Positions 33,488 through 42,419 are shown, counted from the stretch's first letter. The stretch is 42,966 bases of DNA from UBA10364 sp905182675 (GCA_963933975.1 CAWVWE010000016.1:1-42966), one strand, 5' to 3'. Program-made: numbers and translations. The notes: generated by a model not told the origin, from the letters alone.

Positions 33488-35446
33488 ATGAACAAACTCT
33501 TTGCTTTGGCTTTGACAGCCTCTTTTGCACTCGTATTAACGAATTGTCAGTCTAACGAATCTAATGAAAAGACGCAGCAGACAGACACTTCGTCAACTGT
33601 TATTGCGGACACTTCTGTACGTGCATCTTTATTTCTAGACCCGCACAGTTATAGTACCATGGAGTCAAAGGTAACTGCGTTGCACTGGGATGCAAATGTT
33701 GATTTTCAGACTGAGGTCATTTCAGCGACTGCGCATTGGACCTTGCAGGAAGATCATGGCGACTCCGTCATTTTTGATGTAAAGAACCTGGATATATCTG
33801 AGGTCTTAGTGGATGGTGTCGTTAGTGATAATTGGAACTTAGACGGTAATGATGAGTTATTAGGTTCGGCGTTGATTATACCGCTAAACCTGGCTGCTAA
33901 ACAGGTGAGCATATCTTACAGAACAAGCCCAACTGCGGAAGCCCTACAGTGGTATCCAGCTTCATTGACACAAGGTAAACGTCAACCGTTTTTATTCACA
34001 CAGAGCCAGGCTATTTTGGCAAGGACATGGATTCCATGTCAAGACAGGCCTGGAGTAAGATTTACTTATACCGCAAAGGTAAAGGTGCCCAAGCAAACCC
34101 TTGCTTTGATGAGTGCATCTAATCCCGTTCAAAAAAACGAAACCGGGGTGTACGAGTTTAACATGCCCCAACCCATTCCTTCTTACTTGTTAGCACTAGG
34201 TGTAGGGGATTTAGAGTTTATTGCCTTAGGAGAACGCTCAGGGGTATATGCGGAGCCGGAAATGGTTCGTAATGCTGCTTACGAATTCTCCCTAACGGAA
34301 GATATGATCAGAGATGCTGAAGCGCTATATGGGCCGTATTATTGGGGTAGGTACGATATGCTTGTTCTTCCACCTAGCTTTCCTTTCGGAGGGATGGAAA
34401 ATCCAAGATTGACTTTTCTAACGCCAACTGTTGTTGTAGGTGATCGAAGTTTAGTGAGCTTGATTGCTCATGAGTTAGCCCATAGCTGGAGTGGAAACTT
34501 GGTCACTAATGCTACATGGAATGATTTCTGGGTTAATGAAGGCTTTACCGTTTATTTTGAGATGCGTATTATGGAGCAACTCTATGGTCAAGACTTCGCC
34601 GACATGCTTGAGGCACTCAGCTATGATGACCTGCAGAATGAATTGGCCTCTATGTTGGAAGAAGATCCTGACGCGACTAGACTAAAACAAGACTTGGTCG
34701 GACGAAACCCAGATGACGGAGTGACAGCTATACCTTATGACAAGGGTTTTCATTTCTTAAGACTTTGTGAGAATACGGTTGGAAGAGAAAACTGGGATGC
34801 CTTCTTAAAAAACTACTTTGATAAGTATAAATTTAAAACCATGGTGACAGAGGTTTTCCTTCAGGAATTGGCGGCCCTTTTAACCCAGGAACAATGGAAT
34901 AAAATAGGGGTAGAGCAGTGGGTCTACGGAACGGGCTTACCGGTGAATTGCCCATTTCCAGCGTCGAATAGATTTATTCAAGTTGATCAAGCAGTGAAGA
35001 TGATGTTAACTACAGATCCTCTCGATGCTAATGCAAAATCATTGGTTTACTTAGACCAAGATGTTACTATTCGTTGGAGTACCCATGAATGGTTGCGATA
35101 CATCAGAGGATTGGAGGCTGGAGGAGCATTAGAAGGACATTATGCGCTTGCTGACTTTAATTACGGACTAAGCGGTAGTCCAAATCCTGAAATTGTGGCA
35201 GCGTGGTACGCGGCAATATTAAAAACAGGTTTTGAAGGTTTTGACAAGGCTGTTTATACAGCAAAGGTTGAGTCTTTCTTGGGATCTGTAGGACGTAGAA
35301 AATTTATTGTACCCATGTATGCGAGTATGCTTGAGGGTGATGAAAAACGTCAAGAGTGGGCAAAAAGAATCTATATGAATGCCCGCGACTCGTATCATCC
35401 GTTGGCACAAGGCACATTGGACGATCTTTTTGAAGAGGCGTTATAA
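33488..35446 (+). CDS. M1-family zinc aminopeptidase, lipoprotein (LTA4 hydrolase-like)
   Basis: A 652-residue lipoprotein: signal ending in the lipobox LTNC with C20, then a Ser/Thr/Glu-rich linker. The catalytic domain has GGMEN (301-305), the zinc motif HELAHSWSGN (328-337) and the third ligand E351 in WVNEGFTVYFE, plus the catalytic-type tyrosine in IPYDKGFHFL. The long C-terminal helical part resembles leukotriene A4 hydrolase, the closest subgroup. It probably trims peptides on the periplasmic face of a membrane. Divergent from the holin-like gene by 33 bases; its last six bases overlap the end of the AsmA-like gene. Confidence 0.92.
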   Translation: MNKLFALALTASFALVLTNCQSNESNEKTQQTDTSSTVIADTSVRASLFLDPHSYSTMESKVTALHWDANVDFQTEVISATAHWTLQEDHGDSVIFDVKNLDISEVLVDGVVSDNWNLDGNDELLGSALIIPLNLAAKQVSISYRTSPTAEALQWYPASLTQGKRQPFLFTQSQAILARTWIPCQDRPGVRFTYTAKVKVPKQTLALMSASNPVQKNETGVYEFNMPQPIPSYLLALGVGDLEFIALGERSGVYAEPEMVRNAAYEFSLTEDMIRDAEALYGPYYWGRYDMLVLPPSFPFGGMENPRLTFLTPTVVVGDRSLVSLIAHELAHSWSGNLVTNATWNDFWVNEGFTVYFEMRIMEQLYGQDFADMLEALSYDDLQNELASMLEEDPDATRLKQDLVGRNPDDGVTAIPYDKGFHFLRLCENTVGRENWDAFLKNYFDKYKFKTMVTEVFLQELAALLTQEQWNKIGVEQWVYGTGLPVNCPFPASNRFIQVDQAVKMMLTTDPLDANAKSLVYLDQDVTIRWSTHEWLRYIRGLEAGGALEGHYALADFNYGLSGSPNPEIVAAWYAAILKTGFEGFDKAVYTAKVESFLGSVGRRKFIVPMYASMLEGDEKRQEWAKRIYMNARDSYHPLAQGTLDDLFEEAL

Positions 35447-37849
35447 ATAGCTTTTAACCTGAAGACTGTCCGATTCTGGCCACAGTAGCTCAAAGCTACC
35501 TGAAGCCGGGTTTTGATCTTTCTCGTCATCAGGCTTAGCCTGGAATAGTGTTTTTAAGTCGTCACGCTCTTTTTTCAAAGTGTTTTTCATACGCCTAGCC
35601 ATATCAGTTTTGTCAAGGCTTACACACGGGTCATCTAGATCACATCCAACAAGAATTCTGACATAAGGTTGGTTCTCATTTTCGGATTCTGATATCCATC
35701 CACCTAAATCTCTATTGCTGTTTTTACCTCTTAGTGCCAGATCTTTGACTCCCAGCCTTAGGCCATAGGAAATCTCATCAGTCTTTAGGTTTTGCCATCC
35801 ATTAACCCAAAAATTCATTGCACTGTTTTCGACCTCTGTTTCAGGAATAAACAGCGTGTCTCCACGAACATTGAATGGTCCTTGAAGCAGGGGTATGGAG
35901 ATGGTGGAAAGCTCATCCTTATCTACAAAACTACTCAGCTCCTGTAAAGGGCTGTAATGCTGAAGAGTACCATTGCGGAGAACGGCTACGGCGTCAATTT
36001 TTGTTTTTTCAGTGACGACATCCCAATCATTGTTAAAAGACAGTGTCATCTCGGCGGTCGAAGACACCTGGCCTTTTAAATTAGATTCGTCTATATCTTC
36101 AATGTCAAAGCTATTGAAACTCCTAAGCAGCTCGTCCAGCGCGATGGACTGTACGACAGCGTTAGTCCAGAATATTGATCCGTTGGTCTGTTCTGTGAGT
36201 GTCCAATCTCCTTTTATGGTTCCTTGACAACCTTGGATTTCCATCTCTTTTCCATGAATTACGGTACCGTCATTAAAAAGCATCCCTCGAAGTGAGTTAC
36301 CCTCGAAATCCCCCAGGGTGAGGGCAGCGATGTTTAAGTTTATCTCAAAATCAAAACCAAAACCATCACTGCTGGTTTCCTTATCATCAAACTCCCAGAA
36401 CAACAATGGATCCACATTGATAATGGGACTTTCCATCGTTACCTGAATTCTTGGAGTTGCGAATGAATGCAAGGCATTAACAATCTGTCCTTCCACCACT
36501 GCAGTGTTCATTCCACTTTGGAGGAAACAGCGATCCAAGAGGATGTCATCACCACTTACCCGTAAATCGGCTTCTACTTTTTCAAATGATATGGTGCTCT
36601 CAGAAATACCAAAAGCCACTTGAGTAAGTTGTATGGACCCAGAAAAATCGGTCTCTCCTATAGGAGTAAAATCGCTCCAACTTTTAAATTGTTGATTAAT
36701 CTGTAAGTCTTGTCCTTGCCAAAACCCCATAGGGTCATCTAACGCTGTAACCTCAACCAATTGAAACAATTCGTTTAGATTCGATCCGCCCGATAAATTG
36801 GACTGCAACACAGGGTGGTCCAATCCACTCAATGTAATGGATCCTTGGAGTTCACCTGTGGAGGTTTTGATTATTAATTGGGTTCCAGAAATGGCTCGCT
36901 CACTACCCCATTTAACGAAGAGTTTTCCTTGAGCATCTAGAACATTCAGTGCGTCAAAAGTAAAAGCACATTTCGAAGGAGTGAATTCAGCGGTCCAATC
37001 GTCATAAGTTCCCTTCCAATTCAAAGATGACACGCATGAGGTGAGTACTACATCTCCCAGAGTAAGCATAGGAAAGTTTGTCAGTGTTGTTGCAATGTCA
37101 ATTCGGGAGGAGAAAAGACGACCACCAGATTCATTAAGATTAAAGGAAATTGCCGAATTATTAAGAATCAAGTCGTTACTGTTAGCATTCCAGCCGTTAT
37201 CGCTTAGCGTTAATTCTATACTACCGCTAAGGCTTAACTCTCTGAACCATTCGTATTGTACTGAGGATCCGTAAACCTTTGAAAGGCGACCATCTACTTG
37301 AAGATCCCTTGCTTGTGTAATACCACCGGTGAGTACTACATTATTAGCGTATCCTGAATAGATGTCTTTAGAGATCCCATCCTCATAACGCAGGTCCATG
37401 TCAATCAATGAAATTCTGGAGAGGTCGATAGATTGTTCCGATGATGTTGCACTGGGAGAAAGTAATTCCCAGTTCTGGCCTGAACCGTTTTCATACAAGG
37501 AAAACGTCCCACGTTTAAAGGCCAATTCCTCAATCACAAACGTTCCTTTGATGACCTCAAGGATATTCATGCCTAAACCAACATATTCAGCCCGAAGTAA
37601 TGCGGTGTTCGGCCTCAGGGCATCTTTGATCTCAACATCGACTAATTCAACACGAACCCTAGGGAACCCACTAAATAAGTCCAAGTCAATACTCCCTACA
37701 GAAATGGGTGCATTTAATTCCTTATTTAACCGCTCAATACTGCGGTCGATAATGACCTCTTTTTTCCACCACAAATAGCCAGCACCTCCTCCCAGTATTA
37801 GAATACCAGTAAGCAGGAGGCAGCTAAAGATTCGTAATGCCTTTGGCAT
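35441..37849 (-). CDS. AsmA-like inner-membrane protein
   Basis: An 802-residue protein with an N-terminal membrane helix (5-27) and a long periplasmic beta-rich remainder. The opening ERLNKELNAPISVGSIDLDL and LFSGFPRVRVELVDVEI are typical of the AsmA family, and the C-terminal third resembles the AsmA_2 domain. Family members form lipid-conducting bridges between membranes in Gram-negative bacteria; whether this one does is inference. It starts one base after the stop of the RluB-like gene and is likely cotranscribed with it. Confidence 0.82.
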   Translation of the reverse strand: MPKALRIFSCLLLTGILILGGGAGYLWWKKEVIIDRSIERLNKELNAPISVGSIDLDLFSGFPRVRVELVDVEIKDALRPNTALLRAEYVGLGMNILEVIKGTFVIEELAFKRGTFSLYENGSGQNWELLSPSATSSEQSIDLSRISLIDMDLRYEDGISKDIYSGYANNVVLTGGITQARDLQVDGRLSKVYGSSVQYEWFRELSLSGSIELTLSDNGWNANSNDLILNNSAISFNLNESGGRLFSSRIDIATTLTNFPMLTLGDVVLTSCVSSLNWKGTYDDWTAEFTPSKCAFTFDALNVLDAQGKLFVKWGSERAISGTQLIIKTSTGELQGSITLSGLDHPVLQSNLSGGSNLNELFQLVEVTALDDPMGFWQGQDLQINQQFKSWSDFTPIGETDFSGSIQLTQVAFGISESTISFEKVEADLRVSGDDILLDRCFLQSGMNTAVVEGQIVNALHSFATPRIQVTMESPIINVDPLLFWEFDDKETSSDGFGFDFEINLNIAALTLGDFEGNSLRGMLFNDGTVIHGKEMEIQGCQGTIKGDWTLTEQTNGSIFWTNAVVQSIALDELLRSFNSFDIEDIDESNLKGQVSSTAEMTLSFNNDWDVVTEKTKIDAVAVLRNGTLQHYSPLQELSSFVDKDELSTISIPLLQGPFNVRGDTLFIPETEVENSAMNFWVNGWQNLKTDEISYGLRLGVKDLALRGKNSNRDLGGWISESENENQPYVRILVGCDLDDPCVSLDKTDMARRMKNTLKKERDDLKTLFQAKPDDEKDQNPASGSFELLWPESDSLQVKSYL

Positions 37850-37850
37850 G

Positions 37851-38747
37851 CTATCTGGTTTTTAGAAAGCCAACTTCTTTTGGTTCTAGGAACCTGTATT
37901 GCCCTCTGGTAAGACTCTTTTTCGTTAGACCAGCGAAAGACACACGATCCAACTGCTCAATTTCGTAACCTAAATGGGCGAAAAGCTTTCGTACAATACG
38001 ATTTCTGTTGACACTTATTCTCAAGCCTATTTCACGCTTGTTTTTTTCGTCGATATACTTAATCTCCTCCACAGGTGCTTTGCCACAATCTAATTCAATG
38101 CCTTCAACGATCTTATTCATATCTACCTTCTTTAACGGTTTGTCAAGAACAATATGATAAATATTGATAGCACCGTTGAGACCAGTAGTTAATTTCTTGG
38201 CGGTTTCAGCGTCGTTAGTAAACAACAAAACACCGGTAGTGCCACGCTCCATTTGACTTACAGGATATATGCGTTCTCTACAGGCATTTCCCACGAGTTC
38301 AAGCACCGTTTTTTTAGCGGTAGGATCATCCATAGATGCTAAAAAACCTTTAGGCTTATTCAGCACTACGTAACGCATTTTGTCAGTTTTGATTGTAGCG
38401 TTGTTGTATTTCACGACATCAGAAGGCTTCACTTTGATGCCCATTTCAACAACTACCTTCCCGTTCACCTCTACCAGACCTGCTTGAATCAAATCATCCG
38501 CTTCACGACGTGAGCAAATACCGGCGTTTGCCAGGTATCTATTTAGTCTAATCTCGTCGTTTACTCCGACTAATGATTCCGCTGTACGGCTGCGTGCACT
38601 TCTGTATTTCTTACTGGTGAACTGACGTTCAGTAGATTCTTTAGAATCGTCATTGTCCCAAGTTTTACTAGGTCCTTTAACAAATCTATTTTCAGATTGC
38701 TTAGGTCCACGTTTGGGTCCTGTTGAATTTGAACGATCGCTACGCAT
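37851..38747 (-). CDS. RluB/RsuA-family pseudouridine synthase homologue, catalytic motif lost
   Basis: A 298-residue protein: a basic, Ser/Arg-rich tail (1-62), an intact S4 RNA-binding domain (66-110, RLNRYLANAGICSRREADD), and an RluB/RsuA-type synthase domain. In active members the catalytic Asp lies in a GRLD or GRMD motif followed by xxTxGLLLxTND. Here the aligned residues read SQME (164-167, codons at 38258-38247), so Asp is Glu and the Arg is Gln. The later conserved EGxNR of the family reads VNRNR (246-250). The rest, including NKPKG and FTNDAETAKKL, is preserved and there is no stop or frameshift. I predict an RNA-binding protein without synthase activity. ATG 38747 is chosen because 38792 would lie upstream of the promoter box. 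Confidence 0.82.
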   Translation of the reverse strand: MRSDRSNSTGPKRGPKQSENRFVKGPSKTWDNDDSKESTERQFTSKKYRSARSRTAESLVGVNDEIRLNRYLANAGICSRREADDLIQAGLVEVNGKVVVEMGIKVKPSDVVKYNNATIKTDKMRYVVLNKPKGFLASMDDPTAKKTVLELVGNACRERIYPVSQMERGTTGVLLFTNDAETAKKLTTGLNGAINIYHIVLDKPLKKVDMNKIVEGIELDCGKAPVEEIKYIDEKNKREIGLRISVNRNRIVRKLFAHLGYEIEQLDRVSFAGLTKKSLTRGQYRFLEPKEVGFLKTR

Positions 38748-38763
38748 GCTTAAAATTTTTATA

Positions 38764-38792
38764 CAAAGGTAGCGTACTACTGTGGTAGCCAA
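38764..38792 (-). promoter_or_regulatory. Promoter of the RluB-like gene
   Basis: On the minus strand: TTG (38792-38790), 18 bases, then a perfect -7 box TACCTTTG (38771-38764), with the ATG 16 bases further at 38747. Both boxes and the spacing fit the consensus. This also argues against the longer open frame starting at 38792. Confidence 0.65.
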
Positions 38793-38808
38793 TTGATTTC
38801 ATCCAACT

Positions 38809-39135
38809 TTAGTCAATATTTACGTGAAATACCTTTGGTCCTTTAGAATTGCCCCAATAATGGATGAGAATCACCTTTAGTTCAGCCGCCTGATAGCGGT
38901 GAAGCAGAGGAATACCAGCACGTATAATTCTATTGATTTGACGCTGGTCAATGAGATCTTCTATCAATTCTACCGCAGACGAGCGGTATTTAACCTCGTT
39001 GAGGTACAAGCAATCCCCTTTTAAAGAAATGACGTCTACTTCACTTCGTCCCATTCTGTAATTTCGGGTGATGATAATGTGCTGGTTAGATTCCAGCCAT
39101 ATTCCAGCTAAACGCTCTGCTTCTTTATAATTCAT
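38809..39135 (-). CDS. YraN/UPF0102-family nuclease-like protein
   Basis: A 108-residue protein of the UPF0102 family, which has a restriction-endonuclease-like fold. The expected layout is present: an N-terminal AERLAGIWLESNQ helix, the NYRMGRSEVDVI motif with the acidic pair (here SEVD instead of the usual GEID), and LNEVKYRSS carrying the ExK element. Cellular role is not established. It lies between the LD-carboxypeptidase and the RluB-like gene on the same strand. Confidence 0.85.
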   Translation of the reverse strand: MNYKEAERLAGIWLESNQHIIITRNYRMGRSEVDVISLKGDCLYLNEVKYRSSAVELIEDLIDQRQINRIIRAGIPLLHRYQAAELKVILIHYWGNSKGPKVFHVNID

Positions 39136-39207
39136 TCCATCAATCTAGGCCTAAAATTAGGCAGGACTCCGGAGTGTGAAGAACTAGAACTTATGAGTGG
39201 TAGAGAG

Positions 39208-40089
39208 TCAATGTTCCGTAATCATAATCCCATTTTCAATAGTGGCCTCAGTACCCGTTAAAAGTGGCCAGTTGTTTTCTGTATGCCCAAAAGGGAAATC
39301 TGTAATAAGAGGTACGCGCAATTCTTTAAAGTGTTTTGCGAGCGTATTCTCAATACTCAACCCCCACTTGATTTCGTGGTCGTGGATGTCCGAAAAAGTG
39401 CCAAGTACAACCGCTTGTAATTCATCAAAAGCACCTTTGCGCTTTAGGGCTAACAACATTCGATCAATATGATAATGGTATTCGTCCAAGTCTTCAAGGA
39501 ACAGTATACAATGCTTCAAATCAGGTAACGATTTCGTACCATAGATACTGTAAATAACACTTAAGTTACCAGCAATAACGGTCCCTTTAAGAGAAAGTGC
39601 AGCGGATTGTAGGGCCACGGATTGTTTACCTGTCGATAGTAGTTCAAACGTTTGCTGCAGATGTTTAGGATCTGTCAGCGCAAAAGAGATAGGCATCGGA
39701 GCATGTATGGCGGGTATTCCATGCTGGTTAGCGTGGCATAGAAAAGTGGTGAAGTCAGAAAACCCTACGAGCCATTTAGGTGCCAATTTAAGTGCCTCCC
39801 AATTGACGTCATCCACAATATCAGCACTGCCATAACCTCCACGGATATTCCATATGGCACGAACATCGTTATGCTCTATCAGATGATTAAAGGCTTTAAT
39901 CCTCTCCTCAATACTCCCGGCTACTTGTCCATCCTTTTTTAAAATAGACGAATGGAAATAGCATTTATATCCAGCTGCCTCGATATGTTTTTTCGCGGTA
40001 TCCACCATTTCCATGGTAGCGAACCGCGCTGTCGCACTAAGCCCAATGACATCTCCGGGGTTTAAAAGTGCTGGAATTCTTTGTTTCAT
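39208..40089 (-). CDS. S66-family LD-carboxypeptidase
   Basis: Removes the terminal D-alanine of tetrapeptides in peptidoglycan recycling. The 293-residue protein begins with LLNPGDVIGLSATAR, has NIRGGYGSADIVDDV, the nucleophile Ser in VGFSDFT, the catalytic Glu region FLEDLDEYHYHIDRML and the His in FPFGHTENNWPL, so the Ser-His-Glu triad is present. There is no signal peptide, which fits the cytoplasmic recycling enzyme. The metG gene diverges from it with a 65-base gap in which I see only an imperfect box (TATCTTAG, 40118-40125). Confidence 0.92.
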   Translation of the reverse strand: MKQRIPALLNPGDVIGLSATARFATMEMVDTAKKHIEAAGYKCYFHSSILKKDGQVAGSIEERIKAFNHLIEHNDVRAIWNIRGGYGSADIVDDVNWEALKLAPKWLVGFSDFTTFLCHANQHGIPAIHAPMPISFALTDPKHLQQTFELLSTGKQSVALQSAALSLKGTVIAGNLSVIYSIYGTKSLPDLKHCILFLEDLDEYHYHIDRMLLALKRKGAFDELQAVVLGTFSDIHDHEIKWGLSIENTLAKHFKELRVPLITDFPFGHTENNWPLLTGTEATIENGIMITEH

Positions 40090-40154
40090 AGGGGAAAATT
40101 AGCACATAAAACCTCACTATCTTAGCAGTATCAATTAAAGCTTTACAAGTACGC

Positions 40155-42215
40155 ATGAGTACAAAGAAAAAAATCTTGGTAACGGCAGCTTTGCCATATG
40201 CCAATGGCCCCATCCATATAGGACACCTAGCTGGGTGCTACCTGCCTTCAGATATCTATGTAAGGTACCTGCGAATGCGTGGCCGAGATGTAAAGTTTGT
40301 TTGCGGTTCTGACGAGCACGGTGTGCCGATCACTATTAAAGCGAAAAAAGAAGGTATTACCCCCCAGCAGGTAGTTGATCGTTACAATGGAATGATGAAG
40401 ACCGCATTCGAGGAATTCGGAATTAGTTTTGATCATTATTCTCGTACCTCTAGTGAGCAACACCATAAAAATGCTAAGGATTTTTTCAGAAACTTATATA
40501 ATAAAGGTGCACTCGAGGCAAAGGAAACAGAGCAGTATTATGATCCTGAGGTTGGACAATTCTTAGCTGATCGTTACATTACCGGCGAATGTCCTAAATG
40601 TCACAACACGGAGGCCTACGGTGACCAGTGTGAAAGTTGCGGAGCCTCGCTAAACGCTACAGACCTCATCCATCCTAAAAGCGCTTTATCAGGAGCTGTT
40701 CCGGAGATGAGAAAAACAACCAATTGGTTCTTACCCCTAGATAAACTCTCTGGAGATTTACGTGAGTTTTTGGAGTCAAGAGAAGATTGGAAACCAAATG
40801 TAATAGGCCAATGCATGAGCTGGTTAAATGCTGGAGATGGATTACAACCACGGGCAATGACACGCGATCTGGATTGGGGTGTTCCCGTCCCGATCGAAGG
40901 AGCAGAAGGCAAGGTCATGTATGTTTGGTTTGATGCTCCGATAGGCTATATTTCTGCCACTCAAGAGCTACTTCCTGATGATTGGGAGGACTATTGGAAA
41001 GGAGAAAATGCTGAAATTATTCACTTCATAGGTAAGGACAACATTGTCTTTCACTGTATTATTTTTCCAGCCATGCTCCAGCAACATGGTGAATATGCAA
41101 TGCCTAAGCAGGTACCGGCGAACGAATTTTTGAATTTAGAAGGTAGAAAACTTAGTACATCTAAAAACTGGGCAGTTTGGCTTCATGAGTATCTGGCAGA
41201 CTTTCCTGGGCAACAAGATGCGCTACGTTACGTTTTAACAGCGACTATGCCTGAGACAAAGGACAATGACTTCACTTGGGCCGATTTTCAGCAACGCAAT
41301 AACAGCGAATTGGTTGCAGGCTTAGGTAATTTTGTAAATAGAGTAATGGTCCTAACGGACAAGTATTACAGCGGATTAGTTCAAAATCCGGGTATTCTTA
41401 CGGAACAAGATCATATCGCACTTGCATCTATGACTCAATATGGACGTCGAATAGCAAAGGCAATAGAAAATTATAAATTTCGTGAAGCTATTGGCGAAGC
41501 GATGAATGTAGCTCGTTTAGGTAATAAATATCTGCAAGAACAGGAGCCATGGAAAGTGTACAAGCATGATCCCGAAAGGGCAGGTGCTGTGTTGTATGTG
41601 GCAACTCAAATTACGGCAGTCCTTTCTATTGTTTTTGAACCATTTTTGCCGACTACGTGTGAAAAGTTGCGTAACATGTTAAATATTCATGGTTCCCCAG
41701 AATGGTTGATGGCTGATCAAGAGATGATCGTCCCTCCAGGAACGCAACTCGGCAAAGCTGATTTACTTTTTGCAAAAGTTGAAGATGAGCAAGTTGAGGT
41801 TCAACGAGCTAAATTAAAGGCATCTGCGAAAATGCAAGAAGAAGAAAAACAAATGATTGTAGAGGAATTCACCCATAATCCTCAGAAGGAGGACATTAGT
41901 TTCGATCATTTCATGGGAATGGACCTACGTGTGGGGACTATTCTCGAGGCGGAACGTGTACCGAAAGCAGACCGTCTTTTGAAATTCCTAGTGGACACAG
42001 GCTTGGATCAAAGGACTATTGTTTCTGGTGTTGCTGAACATTTTTCTCCAGAACAGATGATCGGTAAGCAGGTCACCGTACTAATGAACCTGCCGCCAAG
42101 AAAAATAAAAGGCGTGATCAGTCAGGGTATGTTGCTCATGGCTGAAGATGCGGATGGCGCATTGCGAATAATGACTCCTGAAAATGGAACGGATAGTGGA
42201 GCCGTAATAGGATAA
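40155..42215 (+). CDS. metG: Methionyl-tRNA synthetase
   Basis: The 686-residue synthetase has the HIGH motif as PIHIGHL (near residue 20), a zinc-binding knuckle CPKCHN...CESCGA (~146-165), the KMSKS loop as KLSTSKNW, an anticodon-binding helical domain and a C-terminal tRNA-binding EMAP-like domain (~580-686, FMGMDLRVGTILEAERV; VLMNLPPRKIKG). This is the MetG1 form with the C-terminal dimerisation/tRNA-binding domain. A tRNA-Arg begins six bases after the stop. Confidence 0.97.
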   Translation: MSTKKKILVTAALPYANGPIHIGHLAGCYLPSDIYVRYLRMRGRDVKFVCGSDEHGVPITIKAKKEGITPQQVVDRYNGMMKTAFEEFGISFDHYSRTSSEQHHKNAKDFFRNLYNKGALEAKETEQYYDPEVGQFLADRYITGECPKCHNTEAYGDQCESCGASLNATDLIHPKSALSGAVPEMRKTTNWFLPLDKLSGDLREFLESREDWKPNVIGQCMSWLNAGDGLQPRAMTRDLDWGVPVPIEGAEGKVMYVWFDAPIGYISATQELLPDDWEDYWKGENAEIIHFIGKDNIVFHCIIFPAMLQQHGEYAMPKQVPANEFLNLEGRKLSTSKNWAVWLHEYLADFPGQQDALRYVLTATMPETKDNDFTWADFQQRNNSELVAGLGNFVNRVMVLTDKYYSGLVQNPGILTEQDHIALASMTQYGRRIAKAIENYKFREAIGEAMNVARLGNKYLQEQEPWKVYKHDPERAGAVLYVATQITAVLSIVFEPFLPTTCEKLRNMLNIHGSPEWLMADQEMIVPPGTQLGKADLLFAKVEDEQVEVQRAKLKASAKMQEEEKQMIVEEFTHNPQKEDISFDHFMGMDLRVGTILEAERVPKADRLLKFLVDTGLDQRTIVSGVAEHFSPEQMIGKQVTVLMNLPPRKIKGVISQGMLLMAEDADGALRIMTPENGTDSGAVIG

Positions 42216-42221
42216 AGTGTT

Positions 42222-42293
42222 GGCTCCGTAGTTCAACGAATAGAATGCAGGTTTCCGGAACCTGAGATAAGGGTTTGATTCCCTTCGGAGCTA
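42222..42293 (+). tRNA. tRNA-Arg (anticodon CCG)
   Basis: A 72-base cloverleaf: acceptor GGCTCCG (42222-42228) with CGGAGCT (42286-42292, one G-U), D stem GTTC/GAAT, anticodon stem CAGGT/ACCTG with loop TTCCGGA (anticodon CCG at 42255-42257), four-base variable loop, T stem AAGGG/CCCTT. CCA is not encoded. The D loop reads AACGAATA and the T loop TTTGATT, so position 19 is A and position 56 is T in place of the near-universal G19-C56; the pair is kept as A-U. A15-T48 also pairs. Confidence 0.93.
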
Positions 42294-42298
42294 CTAGG

Positions 42299-42337
42299 AT
42301 CCCCTCTTGAATTTATTTTAAGAGGGGATTTCTTTTA
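42299..42337 (+). terminator. Terminator after tRNA-Arg
   Basis: Stem atcccctctt (42299-42308) with aagaggggat (42320-42329), ten perfect pairs, loop of 11 bases, then a T-rich run (ttcttttaa). It starts six bases after the tRNA and would end a metG-tRNA transcript. Confidence 0.85.
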
Positions 42338-42368
42338 AACTAAAGAGTAGAGTGTAACTATTGGGCAT

Positions 42369-42399
42369 AAAAAAGGCCTCTACTTTTCAGCAGAGGCCT
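42369..42399 (-). terminator. Terminator of the cold-shock gene
   Basis: Read on the minus strand, aggcctct (42399-42392) pairs with agaggcct (42381-42374) around a 10-base loop and runs into a T-tract (the A run at 42369-42374 on the plus strand). It lies 20 bases beyond the csp stop codon. On the plus strand no T-tract follows. Confidence 0.82.
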
Positions 42400-42419
42400 G
42401 TAAAATCTTCGATATAAAC

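Noticed and set aside
38748..38792. 15-residue N-terminal extension of the RluB-like protein
   Set aside because: The extension would be encoded across the promoter's -33 and -7 boxes; the downstream ATG at 38747 gives the family-like start.
40118..40125. TATCTTAG as the metG promoter
   Set aside because: One mismatch to the box and no TTG at the -33 distance; too weak to list as a feature.
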